DNA of 64,000 nt. Source: Lentzea sp. NBRC 105346. GTDB lineage: Bacteria > Actinomycetota > Actinomycetes > Mycobacteriales > Pseudonocardiaceae. A program made the translations under genes and the position numbers. The notes under the pieces were generated by a model, which had not been told where the DNA came from, ran no database searches, and was given only the letters and a program-made list of their open reading frames with translations. Below, piece by piece: positions 27,864 through 37,307 of this stretch (positions are counted from its first letter, which is position 1; each line of letters starts with the position of its first letter). The stretch is taken from the NCBI RefSeq assembly GCF_030269605.1, contig NZ_BSTQ01000008.1, positions 297,187 to 361,186 on the forward strand, given 5' to 3'.

Positions 27864-30360
27864 CGCTCGCCGGGGTGAGCTGAGGATCTACCTCGGCGCC
27901 GCTCCCGGCGTCGGTAAGACCTTCGCCATGCTCGGCGAGGCTCACCGGCGCCGGGAGCGCGGCACCGACGTGGTCGTGGGGCTCGTCGAGACCCACGGCC
28001 GGGAGAAGACGGCGAACCTCCTCGAGGGCCTGGAGATCCTGCCCCGCAAGGAGATCCACCACCGCGGCCTCGAGTTCACCGAGCTGGACATCGACGGCCT
28101 GGTCGCCCGTGCGCCCGAGGTCGCGATCGTGGACGAGCTCGCGCACACCAACGTGCCGGGCTCACGCAACGAGAAGCGCTGGCAGGACGTCGAGGAGCTG
28201 CTCGAAGCGGGCATCGACGTGCTGTCCACGGTCAACGTGCAGCACCTCGAGTCGCTCAACGACGTGGTCGAACGGATCACCGGTGTCACGCAACGGGAAA
28301 CCGTGCCGGACGAGGTGGTCCGCCGCGCCGAGCAGGTCGAGCTGGTCGACATCACCCCGGAGGCGCTGCGCCGCCGGCTGGCGCACGGCAACGTCTACGC
28401 CGCGCACAAGATCGACGCCGCGCTGGGTAACTACTTCCGCGTCGGCAACCTGACCGCGTTGCGCGAGCTCGCGTTGCTGTGGGTGGCCGACCAGGTCGAC
28501 GTGGCGTTGCAACGGTATCGGCACGAGCAGCGGATCACCGACACGTGGGAGACCCGCGAACGCGTGGTCGCCGCCATCACCGGTGGGCCGGAGAGCGAGA
28601 CGCTCATCCGCCGCGCCCGGCGCATCGCGTTGCGTGCGGGTGCGGAACTGCTGGTGGTGCACGTGATGCGCGGCGACGGCCTGGCCGGTCCGTCACCGGA
28701 GGCGGTCGGCAGGTTCCGCAAGATCGCCGAGGACCTGGGCGCGACGTTCCACTCGGTGGTGGGCGACGACGTGCCGACGGCACTGCTGGAGTTCGCCCGT
28801 GGTGTCAACGCCACACAGCTGGTGCTCGGGACGTCGCGGCGCTCGCGGCTGGCGAGGGCGGTCGACGAGGGCATCGGCGCGGCCGTGATCCACGACTCCG
28901 GCCCGATCGACGTGCACATGGTCACCCACGACGCGGCCCGCCGCGGGCTGCGCTGGAAGATCGGCCGCAACGCGCTCAGCCGATCCAGGCAGCTCGCGGG
29001 CTGGGCGGCGGCGGTCCTGCTGCCCTCGCTGACCGCGGCGCTCGGCCTGTTCTGGCGCGACGACGTCGACTACTCCACCGACCTGGTCGGGTTCCTGCTC
29101 GCCACCTGCGTGGTGGCGCTGATGGGCGGTCTCGGGCCCGCCCTGTTCTCCGCGTTCCTCGGCGCCGGCCTGCTGAACTTCTTCTTCACCCCGCCCTACT
29201 ACAGCCTGGCCGTCGCCAGCCCGGAGAACGTGATCACCCTGGTGGCGATGGTGATCGTGGCGACGATCGTCGCGCTCGTGGTCGACCGCGCGGCCCGGTT
29301 GGGCGAACAGGGCGCGCGGGCCAGAACCGAGGCGGCGTTGCTCGCGTCCTACGCGCGCACGGTGCTCACCAGCCCGTTCCCGTTGGCGCGGCTGCTGGAG
29401 AAGGTCCGGGAGAACTTCGGCCTGGAGTCGGTGGCTTTGTTGGAACGCCGTGCCGGCGGCTGGGAACGCGTCGCCTGCGTGGGCCCGCGCCCGTGTGACG
29501 AGCCGGACGAGGCCGACGCGGACGTCGCGGTCACCTCGGACATCCACCTGGCGTTGCGCGGACGCACGCTGCCCGCTTCGGACCAGCGTGTGCTGGAGGC
29601 CGCGGCGGGCCAGGCGCTGATGGCGTTGCGGCAACAGCGCATGGCCGCGGAAACCCTGGACGCGCAACGCAAAGTCGAGACGACCGAGCTGCGCACCGCA
29701 CTCCTTTCCGCGGTCGGGCATGACCTGCGCACCCCGCTGACGTCCATCAAGGCCGCGATCGGCAGCCTGCGCGATCCGTCGCTGCCGCTGTCCACTTCGG
29801 ACGTCTCCGAGCTGATGGCGACCGTGGAGGAGTCGGCGGATCGGCTCAACGGCCTGGTCGACAACCTGCTCGACTCCTCACGGCTCGCGACCGGTTCGGT
29901 GACACCGCTGCTGCGGCCGGTGAGCTACTACGAGGCGGTCGCGAAGGCGTTGGCGGGCATCGAGGACCGGCACGCGGTCACCGTCGACGTAGACGAGCAC
30001 CTGCCGCCCGTGTGCGCCGACCTGGGCCTGCTGGAACGCGCGGTGGCCAACGTCGTGGACAACGCGCTGCGGCACGGAAAGGGCGAGGTCGCGGTGCGCG
30101 CCAGCACCCACGGCTCGCACGCCGAGCTGCGGATCGTCGACCACGGCCCCGGCCTGCCCAAGAAGACGGGCGACCGGATCTTCACCCCGTTCCAGCGACT
30201 GGGTGACCGCGACGCGACGTCGGGCGTGGGCCTGGGGCTGAGCGTGGCCAAGGGGTTCACCGAGGCCATGGGCGGCGAGATCAGCGCGGAGGACACTCCG
30301 GGCGGCGGGTTGACGATCGTGATCTCGCTGCCCGTTCACTCGGCTGAGGAGACGGCATGA
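27841..30360 (+). CDS. kdpD: osmosensitive potassium channel histidine kinase KdpD
   Basis: An 839-residue sensor kinase. The N-terminal KdpD domain carries Walker A GAAPGVGKT at 19-27 and a DELAHTN motif near 97. A universal-stress-protein domain follows (about 245-365), then four close membrane helices (about 385-490), a GAF-like part, HisKA with phospho-His at about 627 (AVGHDLRTPLTSIKAAI) and HATPase (NVVDNALRHG, VGLGLSVAKG). It senses potassium or turgor and controls KdpE. The USP domain is the c-di-AMP site in some relatives, though that is unproven here. GTG 27841 lies within kdpC; no better start is seen. Confidence 0.96.
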   Translation: MPSTPPVDARRGELRIYLGAAPGVGKTFAMLGEAHRRRERGTDVVVGLVETHGREKTANLLEGLEILPRKEIHHRGLEFTELDIDGLVARAPEVAIVDELAHTNVPGSRNEKRWQDVEELLEAGIDVLSTVNVQHLESLNDVVERITGVTQRETVPDEVVRRAEQVELVDITPEALRRRLAHGNVYAAHKIDAALGNYFRVGNLTALRELALLWVADQVDVALQRYRHEQRITDTWETRERVVAAITGGPESETLIRRARRIALRAGAELLVVHVMRGDGLAGPSPEAVGRFRKIAEDLGATFHSVVGDDVPTALLEFARGVNATQLVLGTSRRSRLARAVDEGIGAAVIHDSGPIDVHMVTHDAARRGLRWKIGRNALSRSRQLAGWAAAVLLPSLTAALGLFWRDDVDYSTDLVGFLLATCVVALMGGLGPALFSAFLGAGLLNFFFTPPYYSLAVASPENVITLVAMVIVATIVALVVDRAARLGEQGARARTEAALLASYARTVLTSPFPLARLLEKVRENFGLESVALLERRAGGWERVACVGPRPCDEPDEADADVAVTSDIHLALRGRTLPASDQRVLEAAAGQALMALRQQRMAAETLDAQRKVETTELRTALLSAVGHDLRTPLTSIKAAIGSLRDPSLPLSTSDVSELMATVEESADRLNGLVDNLLDSSRLATGSVTPLLRPVSYYEAVAKALAGIEDRHAVTVDVDEHLPPVCADLGLLERAVANVVDNALRHGKGEVAVRASTHGSHAELRIVDHGPGLPKKTGDRIFTPFQRLGDRDATSGVGLGLSVAKGFTEAMGGEISAEDTPGGGLTIVISLPVHSAEETA

Positions 30361-31037
30361 CGTCAGTCCTGGTAGTCGACGACGAACCCCAGATCGTCAG
30401 AGCGTTGCGGATCAACCTCGGCGCGCGCGGGTACCACGTGATGACGGCCTACGACGGGAAGACCGCACTCGGCATCGCCGTGGAGCACAAGCCCGACGTG
30501 GTCGTACTCGACCTCGGGCTGCCCGACATCTCAGGCGTGGACGTGATCGCCGGGCTGCGCGGCTGGACGACCGTGCCGATCATCGTGCTGTCCGCGCGCA
30601 CCGAGTCGGCGAGCAAGGTCGAGGCGCTCGACGCGGGCGCGGACGACTACGTGACCAAGCCGTTCGGCATGGACGAGCTCCTGGCCCGGCTTCGGGCCGC
30701 GGTGCGCCGGACGGCCGTCTCGCAGGTGACCGACGACCCGATCGTGAAGACGGCGACGTTCACCGTCGACCTCGTGATCAAGAAGGTGCACCGCGACGTC
30801 GCCGAGGTGCACCTGACGCCTACGGAGTGGGGACTGCTGGAGATCCTCGTCCGCAATCCTGGCCGGTTGGTGTCGCAGAAGCAGCTGCTGTCCGAGGTGT
30901 GGGGGCCAACGCATGTCGGCGAGTCGCAGTACCTGCGGGTGTACATGGCGCAGCTGCGGCGCAAGTTGGAGGTCGATCCGTCGCATCCGCGGCATCTGAT
31001 CACCGAGCCGGGGATGGGTTATCGCTTCGAGCCATAA
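30357..31037 (+). CDS. kdpE: response regulator KdpE
   Basis: A 226-residue OmpR-family regulator. The receiver has DDE at 8-10, phospho-Asp 52 (VVLDLGLPDISG) and KPFG near 102. The winged helix includes LTPTEWGLLEILVRNPG and the typical KdpE stretch SEVWGPTHVGESQYLRVYMA, ending ITEPGMGYRFEP. It activates the kdp operon when phosphorylated by KdpD. It overlaps kdpD by four bases. Placing kdpDE downstream of kdpFABC in one run implies autoregulation. Confidence 0.97.
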   Translation: MTSVLVVDDEPQIVRALRINLGARGYHVMTAYDGKTALGIAVEHKPDVVVLDLGLPDISGVDVIAGLRGWTTVPIIVLSARTESASKVEALDAGADDYVTKPFGMDELLARLRAAVRRTAVSQVTDDPIVKTATFTVDLVIKKVHRDVAEVHLTPTEWGLLEILVRNPGRLVSQKQLLSEVWGPTHVGESQYLRVYMAQLRRKLEVDPSHPRHLITEPGMGYRFEP

Positions 31038-31122
31038 GGAACCCGTCAGGATGCGCAGGTTCCGCGTTCGGAGTTCGACAAGGACACTCCCCAAAAGGAA
31101 CGGCGTGCACTGAACTGGTGTT

Positions 31123-31506
31123 GTGCGCAAACCATTGGTATCGGGAGGTTTCGGGTTCCCGCTGGGCGCCGCCCTCGGGGCCGCGATGACCGGGCTCGCC
31201 GTCGCCGCGGGCGCCCCGAGCCAGCCGGTCCTGTCCGTGGTCGGGCTGGTCGTGGTCATCGACCTGATCGGATTCCTCTCCACAGTGCGGGCGACCCTGG
31301 CCACCGCCCTCGTCTGCTGGTTCCTGCACGCGGGTTTCGTCCTCGGCAGGCTCGGTGACCTGGCGATCAACGTCCAGTCGCGCCACGATGCACTGGTGCT
31401 CGGGCTGAACGCGCTCGGCGTGATCCTGATCGTCTCCGTCATCCGCGGGACGCCGGCCGTCCAGCGACAGCCCGTCTTGATGCAATCCCAACGCGAAGCC
31501 CACTGA
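31123..31506 (+). CDS. small membrane protein in the potassium island
   Basis: A 127-residue protein with three to four hydrophobic helices (about 8-28, 36-58, 64-85 and 90-108). The order SVVGLVVVIDLIGFLSTVRA and ATALVCWFLHAGFVLGRLGD is vaguely like the membrane region of KdpD (DUF4118-like), but the match is weak. GTG 31123 is used. It lies between kdpE and the KimA-like gene, so a role in potassium or turgor response is plausible but not shown. Confidence 0.75.
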   Translation: MRKPLVSGGFGFPLGAALGAAMTGLAVAAGAPSQPVLSVVGLVVVIDLIGFLSTVRATLATALVCWFLHAGFVLGRLGDLAINVQSRHDALVLGLNALGVILIVSVIRGTPAVQRQPVLMQSQREAH

Positions 31507-31558
31507 TCTTGATACGTTCCTTACGGCGTCGGCCGGGCGGAACAACCATGCTGACGGC

Positions 31559-33505
31559 GTGGCCACATGGGTGAAGCGAGTGGTGCTCGGACGACCGTTC
31601 CGCAGCGACCGGCTGGGGGAGACGCTCCTCCCGAAACGCCTCGCCCTGCCGATCTTCGCCAGTGACCCGCTGTCCTCGGTCGCCTACGCGACGCAGGAGA
31701 TCCTGCTGATCCTCACGCTCGGCGGACTGGCGTTCCTGCACCTGGCGCCGTGGGTCGGGCTCGCCGTGGCCGTGCTGCTCACGGTGGTCGTGATCTCCTA
31801 CCGGCAGGTCGTGCGCGCCTACCCCAGTGGCGGCGGCTCCTACGAGGTGGCCTCGCACAACCTCGGTCGCTCGGCGGGGCTGGTCGTGGCCGCCGCGCTG
31901 CTCGTCGACTACATCATGACCGTGGCGGTGTCGGTCGCCGCCGGCGTGGACAACATCATCTCCGCGGTGCCCGAGCTGAACCCGTACCGGGTGGTGATCA
32001 ACCTCGGGTTCGTCGCCTTCCTGACCGCGATGAACCTGCGTGGTGTGCGCGAGTCCGGCCGGACGTTCGCCGTGCCCACCTACGCGTTCGTGGTGGGCGT
32101 GCTGCTGATGATCGGCGTCGGCCTGGTCCGCACGGTGTTCGGCGACGCACCGGTCGCCGAGAGCGCGGGCTACGACATCCGAGCCGAACAGGTCGGGCTG
32201 AGTACGGTGGCCGTCGCGTTCCTCGTGCTGCGCGCGTTCTCCTCCGGGTGCACGGCGCTCACCGGTGCGGAGGCCATCTCCAACGGCGTGCCCGCGTTCC
32301 GCAAACCGAAGGCGCACAACGCGGCCACAACCATGGCCATGATGGGCGTCATCTCGATCGCGATGTTCGGCGGCGTCACCGCGCTGGCCATGATCGCCGA
32401 CGTCCGGTTCACCGAACACACCTGCGACCTGATCGGGTTCGCGGGCGACTGCGAGACCGATCCACAACGGACGGTCATCGCGCAGCTCGCGGCCGCGGTG
32501 TTCGGTGGAGACCAGTCGTTCTTCTTCTACTACATCCAGGCCGCCACGGCCCTGATCCTGATCCTCGCCGCGAACACCGCCTACAACGGCTTTCCGCTGC
32601 TCGGCTCGATCCTCGCGCAGGACCGGTACCTGCCGCGTCAGCTGCACACCCGAGGCGACCGGCTCGCGTTCTCCAACGGCATCATCGTGCTCGCGGCGAT
32701 CGCCGGTGGCCTGATCTACGCGTTCGACGGCTCCGCGACCCGGCTGATCCAGCTCTACATCGTCGGCGTGTTCACCTCGTTCACCCTGTGCCAGGCGGGC
32801 ATGGTCCGGCACTGGAACCGCGAGCTCGCCTACGCCACCACGGGTGCCGAACGGCGCCGTATCCACCGCGCCCGCCTGATCAACGCGTTCGGCGCATGCT
32901 TCACCGGGGTGGTGCTGATCGTCGTGCTGATCACCAAGTTCACGCACGGCGCGTACCTGGTCGTGATCGCGATGCCCCTGCTGTACCTGATGATGCGGGC
33001 GATCCGGCGTCACTACGACCGGGTGCGCGAGGAACTTCGCGCCGACCCCGGCGGTGAGACGCTGCCGAGCCGAGTACACGCGCTGGTGCTGGTGTCCACT
33101 TTGCACAAGCCGACGCTGCGGGCGATCTCGTTCGCCCGCGCGACCCGTCCCGACACGCTGACCGCGATCACGGTGAACCTCGACGACACCGAAACCCGTG
33201 CGTTACAACGGGACTGGGAACGACTGGGCATGAAGATCCCGTTGAAGGTGATCGAGTCGCCTTACCGGGAGATCACCAGGCCGGTGGTCGACCACGTGAA
33301 GAACCTGCACGTGCGCAGCCCGCGAGATGTCGTCTGCATCTACATCCCCGAGTACGTGGTCGGGCGGTGGTGGGAGAACCTGCTGCACAACCAGAGCGCC
33401 CTGCGGCTCAAGGCACGACTGCTGTTCGAACCGGGCGTGATGGTCACCAGTGTGCCCTGGCAGCTCGTGTCCAGCGTCCAAGCCGAGAAGCAACCGGTGC
33501 ACTAG
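31559..33505 (+). CDS. KimA-like potassium:proton symporter (APC superfamily)
   Basis: A 648-residue transporter of 12 helices (about residues 25-465) and a cytoplasmic C-terminal domain of about 180 residues. It is often labelled an amino-acid permease, but the sequence follows B. subtilis KimA (YdaO) closely: ASDPLSSVAYATQEILLI, SYRQVVRAYPSGGGSYEVAS, LVDYIMTVAVSVAAG, AFSSGCTALTGAEAISNGVP and LAANTAYNGFPLLGS. KimA is a high-affinity potassium importer inhibited by c-di-AMP, and the neighbouring kdp genes support potassium as substrate. GTG 31559 is used; GTG 31571 is possible. One TTA leucine codon is present in the C-terminal domain. No riboswitch fits in the 50-base leader. Confidence 0.85.
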   Translation: MATWVKRVVLGRPFRSDRLGETLLPKRLALPIFASDPLSSVAYATQEILLILTLGGLAFLHLAPWVGLAVAVLLTVVVISYRQVVRAYPSGGGSYEVASHNLGRSAGLVVAAALLVDYIMTVAVSVAAGVDNIISAVPELNPYRVVINLGFVAFLTAMNLRGVRESGRTFAVPTYAFVVGVLLMIGVGLVRTVFGDAPVAESAGYDIRAEQVGLSTVAVAFLVLRAFSSGCTALTGAEAISNGVPAFRKPKAHNAATTMAMMGVISIAMFGGVTALAMIADVRFTEHTCDLIGFAGDCETDPQRTVIAQLAAAVFGGDQSFFFYYIQAATALILILAANTAYNGFPLLGSILAQDRYLPRQLHTRGDRLAFSNGIIVLAAIAGGLIYAFDGSATRLIQLYIVGVFTSFTLCQAGMVRHWNRELAYATTGAERRRIHRARLINAFGACFTGVVLIVVLITKFTHGAYLVVIAMPLLYLMMRAIRRHYDRVREELRADPGGETLPSRVHALVLVSTLHKPTLRAISFARATRPDTLTAITVNLDDTETRALQRDWERLGMKIPLKVIESPYREITRPVVDHVKNLHVRSPRDVVCIYIPEYVVGRWWENLLHNQSALRLKARLLFEPGVMVTSVPWQLVSSVQAEKQPVH

Positions 33506-33654
33506 CGTGGCTTCATCGTCACGCCGACCGCGAGCAGTAAGATCCCGAGCACCGCGAACGTCAACAGAGCCAGCTGCCAGCTGCGCAGCAGCGCGACCAC
33601 GGACAAGGCCGCCGACAGCAGTACCACGACGGCCGCGCCTGCCCTGCCGTTCAT
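33502..33654 (-). CDS. 50-residue membrane protein
   Basis: The frame from ATG 33654 to TAG 33502-33504 encodes MNGRAGAAVVVLLSAALSVV and a second hydrophobic stretch LALLTFAVLGILLLAVGV, ending TMKPR: two short membrane helices. GGAAGGGGTGACCG before the ATG is a good ribosome site. Its stop overlaps the stop of the convergent KimA-like gene by two bases. It has no known family. A link to potassium uptake is only positional. Confidence 0.65.
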   Translation of the reverse strand: MNGRAGAAVVVLLSAALSVVALLRSWQLALLTFAVLGILLLAVGVTMKPR

Positions 33655-33710
33655 CGGTCACCCCTTCCGGAGGGTGACTCACATCCTTTCGGGCCGGGCC
33701 GGGCGGCGTA

Positions 33711-33732
33711 AATACCACTTCAGGTGGGTATT
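33711..33732. promoter_or_regulatory. imperfect inverted repeat in divergent promoter region
   Basis: AATACC at 33711-33716 and GGTATT at 33727-33732 are complementary, with two more inner pairs around a bulged G. The element lies between the 50-residue membrane protein gene (minus) and the DUF4397 gene (plus), 55 bases before the latter. It may be an operator; no adjoining regulator gene is present. Confidence 0.3.
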
Positions 33733-33786
33733 GGCTCTGGATACGCGGCTGGTTACCGTTGGTGTTCGAGCGGAGGGAGGGTCCCG

Positions 33787-34572
33787 ATGCGGGTGGTCGC
33801 GGTCCTGCTTTTCGTCCTCATGTCCAGCACGCCCGCGAGCGCGGCGACGGGCACCTACCTACGCGTGGGGCATCTGTCGCCGGAGAACGCGCGGGTGGAC
33901 ATCACCATCACGGCGTCGGCTAACCCCGGCAGCCCGGTGCGCATCCCCAACGTGGAGTACGGCTACCTGCAGGACTACCACCGGATCGACCCCGGCGCGT
34001 ACGCCGTCACGATCCGCCCGGCGGGCGCCGACCCGGGCTCCGCGCCGACCAGTTCCGCCACGCTCCAGGCCGTCGACGGCAAGGCGTACACGGTCGTCGA
34101 CCTGGACAAATCGGGCAAGGTGCTGGAGGACGACCTGAGCCTGCCGCCGGCCGGGCTCGCCCGTGTCCGGGTGATCGACGGGGCGCCCAAGGCCGCCGAG
34201 GCCGACCTCGTCCGCGACGGCACGGCCCTGGTCCGCGGCGCCACGTACGGCTCGGCGACCGCCTACTCCACGGTCGCGGCGAACACGAAGTCGATGCAGG
34301 TTGTGCCGCGCGGCACCGATCCGGCCAACGTCGACGGCGTCATCGAACCGGGTGGCGTGTACTCGGTGATCGTGATCGAACGGGACGGCAAGGTACTGAC
34401 CGAGTTCCGCAAGGACGCGAAGGGCGCGGACGTCCCGCCCACCGGCAGTCAGGAGACCGGGTTCGGCGGCATGGCGCCCGGCGGTCCCGGCCTCGACTGG
34501 CCGATGGTCTGGGTGCTGCTCGCGTGCGTCGTCACGGCGGTGGTGTTGCTGCGGAAGCCGCGGTCGACATGA
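33787..34572 (+). CDS. DUF4397 cell-surface protein with VPPTG sorting-like end
   Basis: A 261-residue exported protein. Signal peptide MRVVAVLLFVLMSSTPASAA is followed by two DUF4397 beta-rich units: about 22-120 (TYLRVGHLSPENARVDITI) and about 124-207 (LARVRVIDGAPKAAEADLV). The C-terminus has a sorting-signal plan: VPPTG at 216-220, a Gly-rich spacer, a membrane helix at about 238-255 and the basic tail RKPRST. The motif differs from LPxTG by V for L. The next gene, overlapping by four bases, encodes a class F sortase, so this protein is its likely substrate. ATG 33787 has GGAGGGAGG upstream. Confidence 0.88.
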   Translation: MRVVAVLLFVLMSSTPASAATGTYLRVGHLSPENARVDITITASANPGSPVRIPNVEYGYLQDYHRIDPGAYAVTIRPAGADPGSAPTSSATLQAVDGKAYTVVDLDKSGKVLEDDLSLPPAGLARVRVIDGAPKAAEADLVRDGTALVRGATYGSATAYSTVAANTKSMQVVPRGTDPANVDGVIEPGGVYSVIVIERDGKVLTEFRKDAKGADVPPTGSQETGFGGMAPGGPGLDWPMVWVLLACVVTAVVLLRKPRST

Positions 34573-35093
34573 AGAAGCTCGTCATCGGCGCGGTGGTGCT
34601 GGTCGGGCTGGCGTACGTGATCAAACCGCACGCCGAGAAGGCGGCGGCGCCGGTGACGATCGAGATCCCGTCGATCGGTGTCACCAGCAAGCTCGACAGC
34701 CTCAGCCTGGACAAGGCGGGCGTGTTGGAGGCGCCGGCCAAGCCCGACGTCGCGGGCTGGTACGCCGCGGGCGTCGTGCCCGGTGACGCGGGACCGGCCG
34801 TGATCGCGGGCCACGTCGACTCGCGCACCGGCCCCGGCGTGTTCTTCCGCCTGCCCGAGCTGAAGCCGGGGGACCAGGTGGTGGTCGGCCGCAAGGACGG
34901 CAGCCGGCTCACGTTCGTCGTCGGCAAGTCGTATTCGGTGGACAAGACCGCGTTCCCCGCCGACCTCGTCTACGCGCCGACACCGGTGTCCGAGCTGCGC
35001 CTGGTGACGTGCGGCGGCGAGTTCGACCGCGCGGCCGGCAGCTATAAGAAGAACGTGATCGTCGAGGCCGTCCTCAGTGAGACTCGCGTGTGA
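34569..35093 (+). CDS. class F sortase
   Basis: A 174-residue membrane-anchored transpeptidase. An N-terminal helix (residues 3-19) is followed by the sortase beta barrel: IEIPSIGV near 31, the catalytic His 82 in AGHVDSRTGPGVFF, Cys 148 in LVTCGG and Arg 154 in FDRAAGSYKKN. Sortases cleave a C-terminal signal and attach the protein to cell wall or another acceptor. ATG 34569 overlaps the DUF4397 gene in ATGA, marking a dedicated substrate-enzyme pair. The 3' end overlaps the convergent dehydratase gene by 20 bases. Confidence 0.9.
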   Translation: MKKLVIGAVVLVGLAYVIKPHAEKAAAPVTIEIPSIGVTSKLDSLSLDKAGVLEAPAKPDVAGWYAAGVVPGDAGPAVIAGHVDSRTGPGVFFRLPELKPGDQVVVGRKDGSRLTFVVGKSYSVDKTAFPADLVYAPTPVSELRLVTCGGEFDRAAGSYKKNVIVEAVLSETRV

Positions 35094-36777
35094 CGTCCGA
35101 GCCGCTGCTCCCGATGAGAAAGTCCAGGTCAGCGCCGGTATCGGCCTGCGTGACGTGGTCGATGTAGAGGCGTTCCCAGCCACGCCTCGGAGCGGCGAAC
35201 CCGTCCCGGTTCGGGGTGCGCTGTGCCAGTTCCTCCGCGGGCACGTCGACCTCGATGAGCCGCGCTTCGACGTCGAGCACGATCACGTCCCCGGTCCGCA
35301 CGCGCGCGAGCGGCCCGCCCGCGGCGGCCTCGGGGGCGACGTGCAGCACGACCGTGCCGTACGCGGTGCCGCTCATGCGCCCGTCGCACACCCGGACCAT
35401 GTCACGCACGCCCTGTTCGAGGAGCTTCTTGGGCAACGGCATGTTCGACACCTCGGGCATGCCCGGATACCCCTTGGGCCCGCACCCGCGCAGGACGAGC
35501 ACCGAGTCGGCGTCCACGTCGAGATCCGGGTCGTCGATGCGGGCGTGGAAGTCCTCGATGCTGTCGAACACGACGGCCCGGCCGCGGTGTTTGAGGAGAT
35601 GCGGTGACGCGGCGGCCGGTTTGATCAGCGCGCCGGACGGGGCGAGGTTGCCGCGCAGCACGGCGATGCCGCCCTCGGCGATCAACGGTTCCGCGCGGGT
35701 GCGGATGACCTCCGGGTCCCAGATCGGCGCGTCGTCGAGGTGATCGACCAACGGCCGTCCGGTGACTGTCAAAGCGTCGGGGTCCAGCAGATCCCGGACC
35801 TCGCGCAGCACGGCGAGCAGTCCGCCCGCGCGGTGGAAGTCCTCCATCAGGAACCGGCCCGCCGGCTGCAGGTCCACGAGCAGCGGCACGTGCGAGCCGA
35901 TCCGGTCGAAGTCGTCGAGCGTCAGGTCGATGCCGAGCCGTCCGGCGATCGCCAGCAGGTGCACCACGGCGTTGGTGGAGCCGCCGATCGCGGCGAGCGC
36001 GACGATCGCGTTGTGGAACGAGCCGTTGCCGAGCACGGTGCTCGGCCGCCGATCCTGGTGGACCAGCTCCACCGCCAGGTTCCCGGTGCCGTGCGCGGCT
36101 TCCAGCAACCGGCTGTCCGGGGCCGGCGTCCCGGCGATGCCGGGCACGACGGTGCCGAGCGCCTCGGCGACCAGCGCCATGGTGGACGCCGTTCCCATCG
36201 TGTTGCAGTGGCCGCGGCTGCGGATCATCGCGGACTCGGAGCGCGTGAACTGCTCCTGGGACAACGTGCCCGCCCGCACCTCCTCGCTGAGCCGCCACAC
36301 GTCCGTGCCGCAGCCGAGCGGAACACCGCGGAACGTCCCCGTGAGCATCGGACCGCCCGGCACCACGACCGCGGGCAGGTCGACGCTCGCGGCCGCCATC
36401 AGCAGTGACGGGATCGTCTTGTCGCACCCGCCGAGCAGCACGACGCCGTCGACGGGATTGGCGCGGAACATCTCCTCGGCGGCCATCGCGGCCATGTTGC
36501 GCCACAGCATCGCGGTGGGTCGCATGTTCGTCTCGCCCAGCGACACCACCGGAATCTCCAACGGGATGCCGCCCGCCTCGTAAACCCCCTTCGCGACCGC
36601 ACCCGCCACCTCGGTGAGGTGGGCGTTGCACGGCGTCAGGTCGGAGGCGGTGTTGGCGATGGCGATCTGCGGTCTGCCTTGGAACGCGCTGTCCGGTGTG
36701 CCGCGCCGCATCCAGGCGCGGTGGATGTAGGCGTTGCGGTCCTGACCGGCGTACCACTGTGCACTTCGCAGCTCCAC
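35074..36777 (-). CDS. IlvD/Edd family dehydratase, sugar-acid (arabinonate-like) type
   Basis: A 567-residue enzyme of normal family length. The three cysteines expected for the Fe-S cluster are in SDLTPCNAH (50), LLGGCDKTIPS (118) and RSRGHCNTMGTAS (191). The N-terminus LRSAQWYAGQDRNAYIHRAW and the overall pattern are closer to L-arabinonate and other sugar-acid dehydratases than to branched-chain DHAD. It removes water from an aldonic acid to give a 2-keto-3-deoxy acid. GTG 36777 is chosen because similarity begins there; the longer frame is not conserved. It is a lone gene, convergent with the sortase gene. Confidence 0.85.
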   Translation of the reverse strand: MELRSAQWYAGQDRNAYIHRAWMRRGTPDSAFQGRPQIAIANTASDLTPCNAHLTEVAGAVAKGVYEAGGIPLEIPVVSLGETNMRPTAMLWRNMAAMAAEEMFRANPVDGVVLLGGCDKTIPSLLMAAASVDLPAVVVPGGPMLTGTFRGVPLGCGTDVWRLSEEVRAGTLSQEQFTRSESAMIRSRGHCNTMGTASTMALVAEALGTVVPGIAGTPAPDSRLLEAAHGTGNLAVELVHQDRRPSTVLGNGSFHNAIVALAAIGGSTNAVVHLLAIAGRLGIDLTLDDFDRIGSHVPLLVDLQPAGRFLMEDFHRAGGLLAVLREVRDLLDPDALTVTGRPLVDHLDDAPIWDPEVIRTRAEPLIAEGGIAVLRGNLAPSGALIKPAAASPHLLKHRGRAVVFDSIEDFHARIDDPDLDVDADSVLVLRGCGPKGYPGMPEVSNMPLPKKLLEQGVRDMVRVCDGRMSGTAYGTVVLHVAPEAAAGGPLARVRTGDVIVLDVEARLIEVDVPAEELAQRTPNRDGFAAPRRGWERLYIDHVTQADTGADLDFLIGSSGSDVTRESH

Positions 36778-36986
36778 GAACCCATGCTGGCAAAAGAGTC
36801 GCAGCGCGTCACTCGTCCTGGCGAACCGATGCCGGGTGGCGCCACGGCGATGACCTGCGCGCGAGCCCATCCGGATGACCGTTGCGTGACAAAGCAACCT
36901 GCACGAGTGAGGTTCGGGTCCAAACCCAGTGATCGCAATCGGTGACTGCTACGTTGCGGAGAGCGATGGAACCGGGGAGGTTTCCA

Positions 36987-37283
36987 ATGAAACGCGCTGG
37001 AATCAGCGTTGCGGTCGCGGGCGCGCTACTCGTCTCGCTCGCGCCCGCCGCACAGGCCGCGGCCGGCCGGGTCGTGGTGTTCGAGACCGAGTTGCAGAAG
37101 TTGACGGTGTACCGGAACCCCAGTGGTTGCACGAAGCTTCCGCTCGCGTCACACGTGCTCATGAACCTGACGAACGACGACGTGACGACGTACGCCGACC
37201 CCTTCTGTCTCACGCCGGGGCTGACGGTTGCGCCGGATCACGGCACGCACATCGCGCCCGGAACCGGCAGCTTCCGTGTCTGA
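36987..37283 (+). CDS. small secreted protein
   Basis: A 98-residue exported protein: signal peptide MKRAGISVAVAGALLVSLAP to AQA near 26, then about 72 mature residues with two cysteines (SGCTK and PFCLT) that may form a disulphide. The mature part, RVVVFETELQKLTVYRNPSG onward, is beta-rich and has no family I can name. ATG 36987 has GGGGAGG six bases upstream, so start choice is firm. It lies 24 bases before the sugar dehydrogenase gene. Confidence 0.8.
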   Translation: MKRAGISVAVAGALLVSLAPAAQAAAGRVVVFETELQKLTVYRNPSGCTKLPLASHVLMNLTNDDVTTYADPFCLTPGLTVAPDHGTHIAPGTGSFRV

Positions 37284-37307
37284 TCACCGCAACCCGAAGG
37301 GACGTTC

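Noticed and set aside
35216..36583. Plus-strand open frames of 175 to 273 codons opposite the IlvD/Edd gene
   Set aside because: Ser/Arg/Pro-rich shadows of a well-conserved dehydratase on the minus strand.
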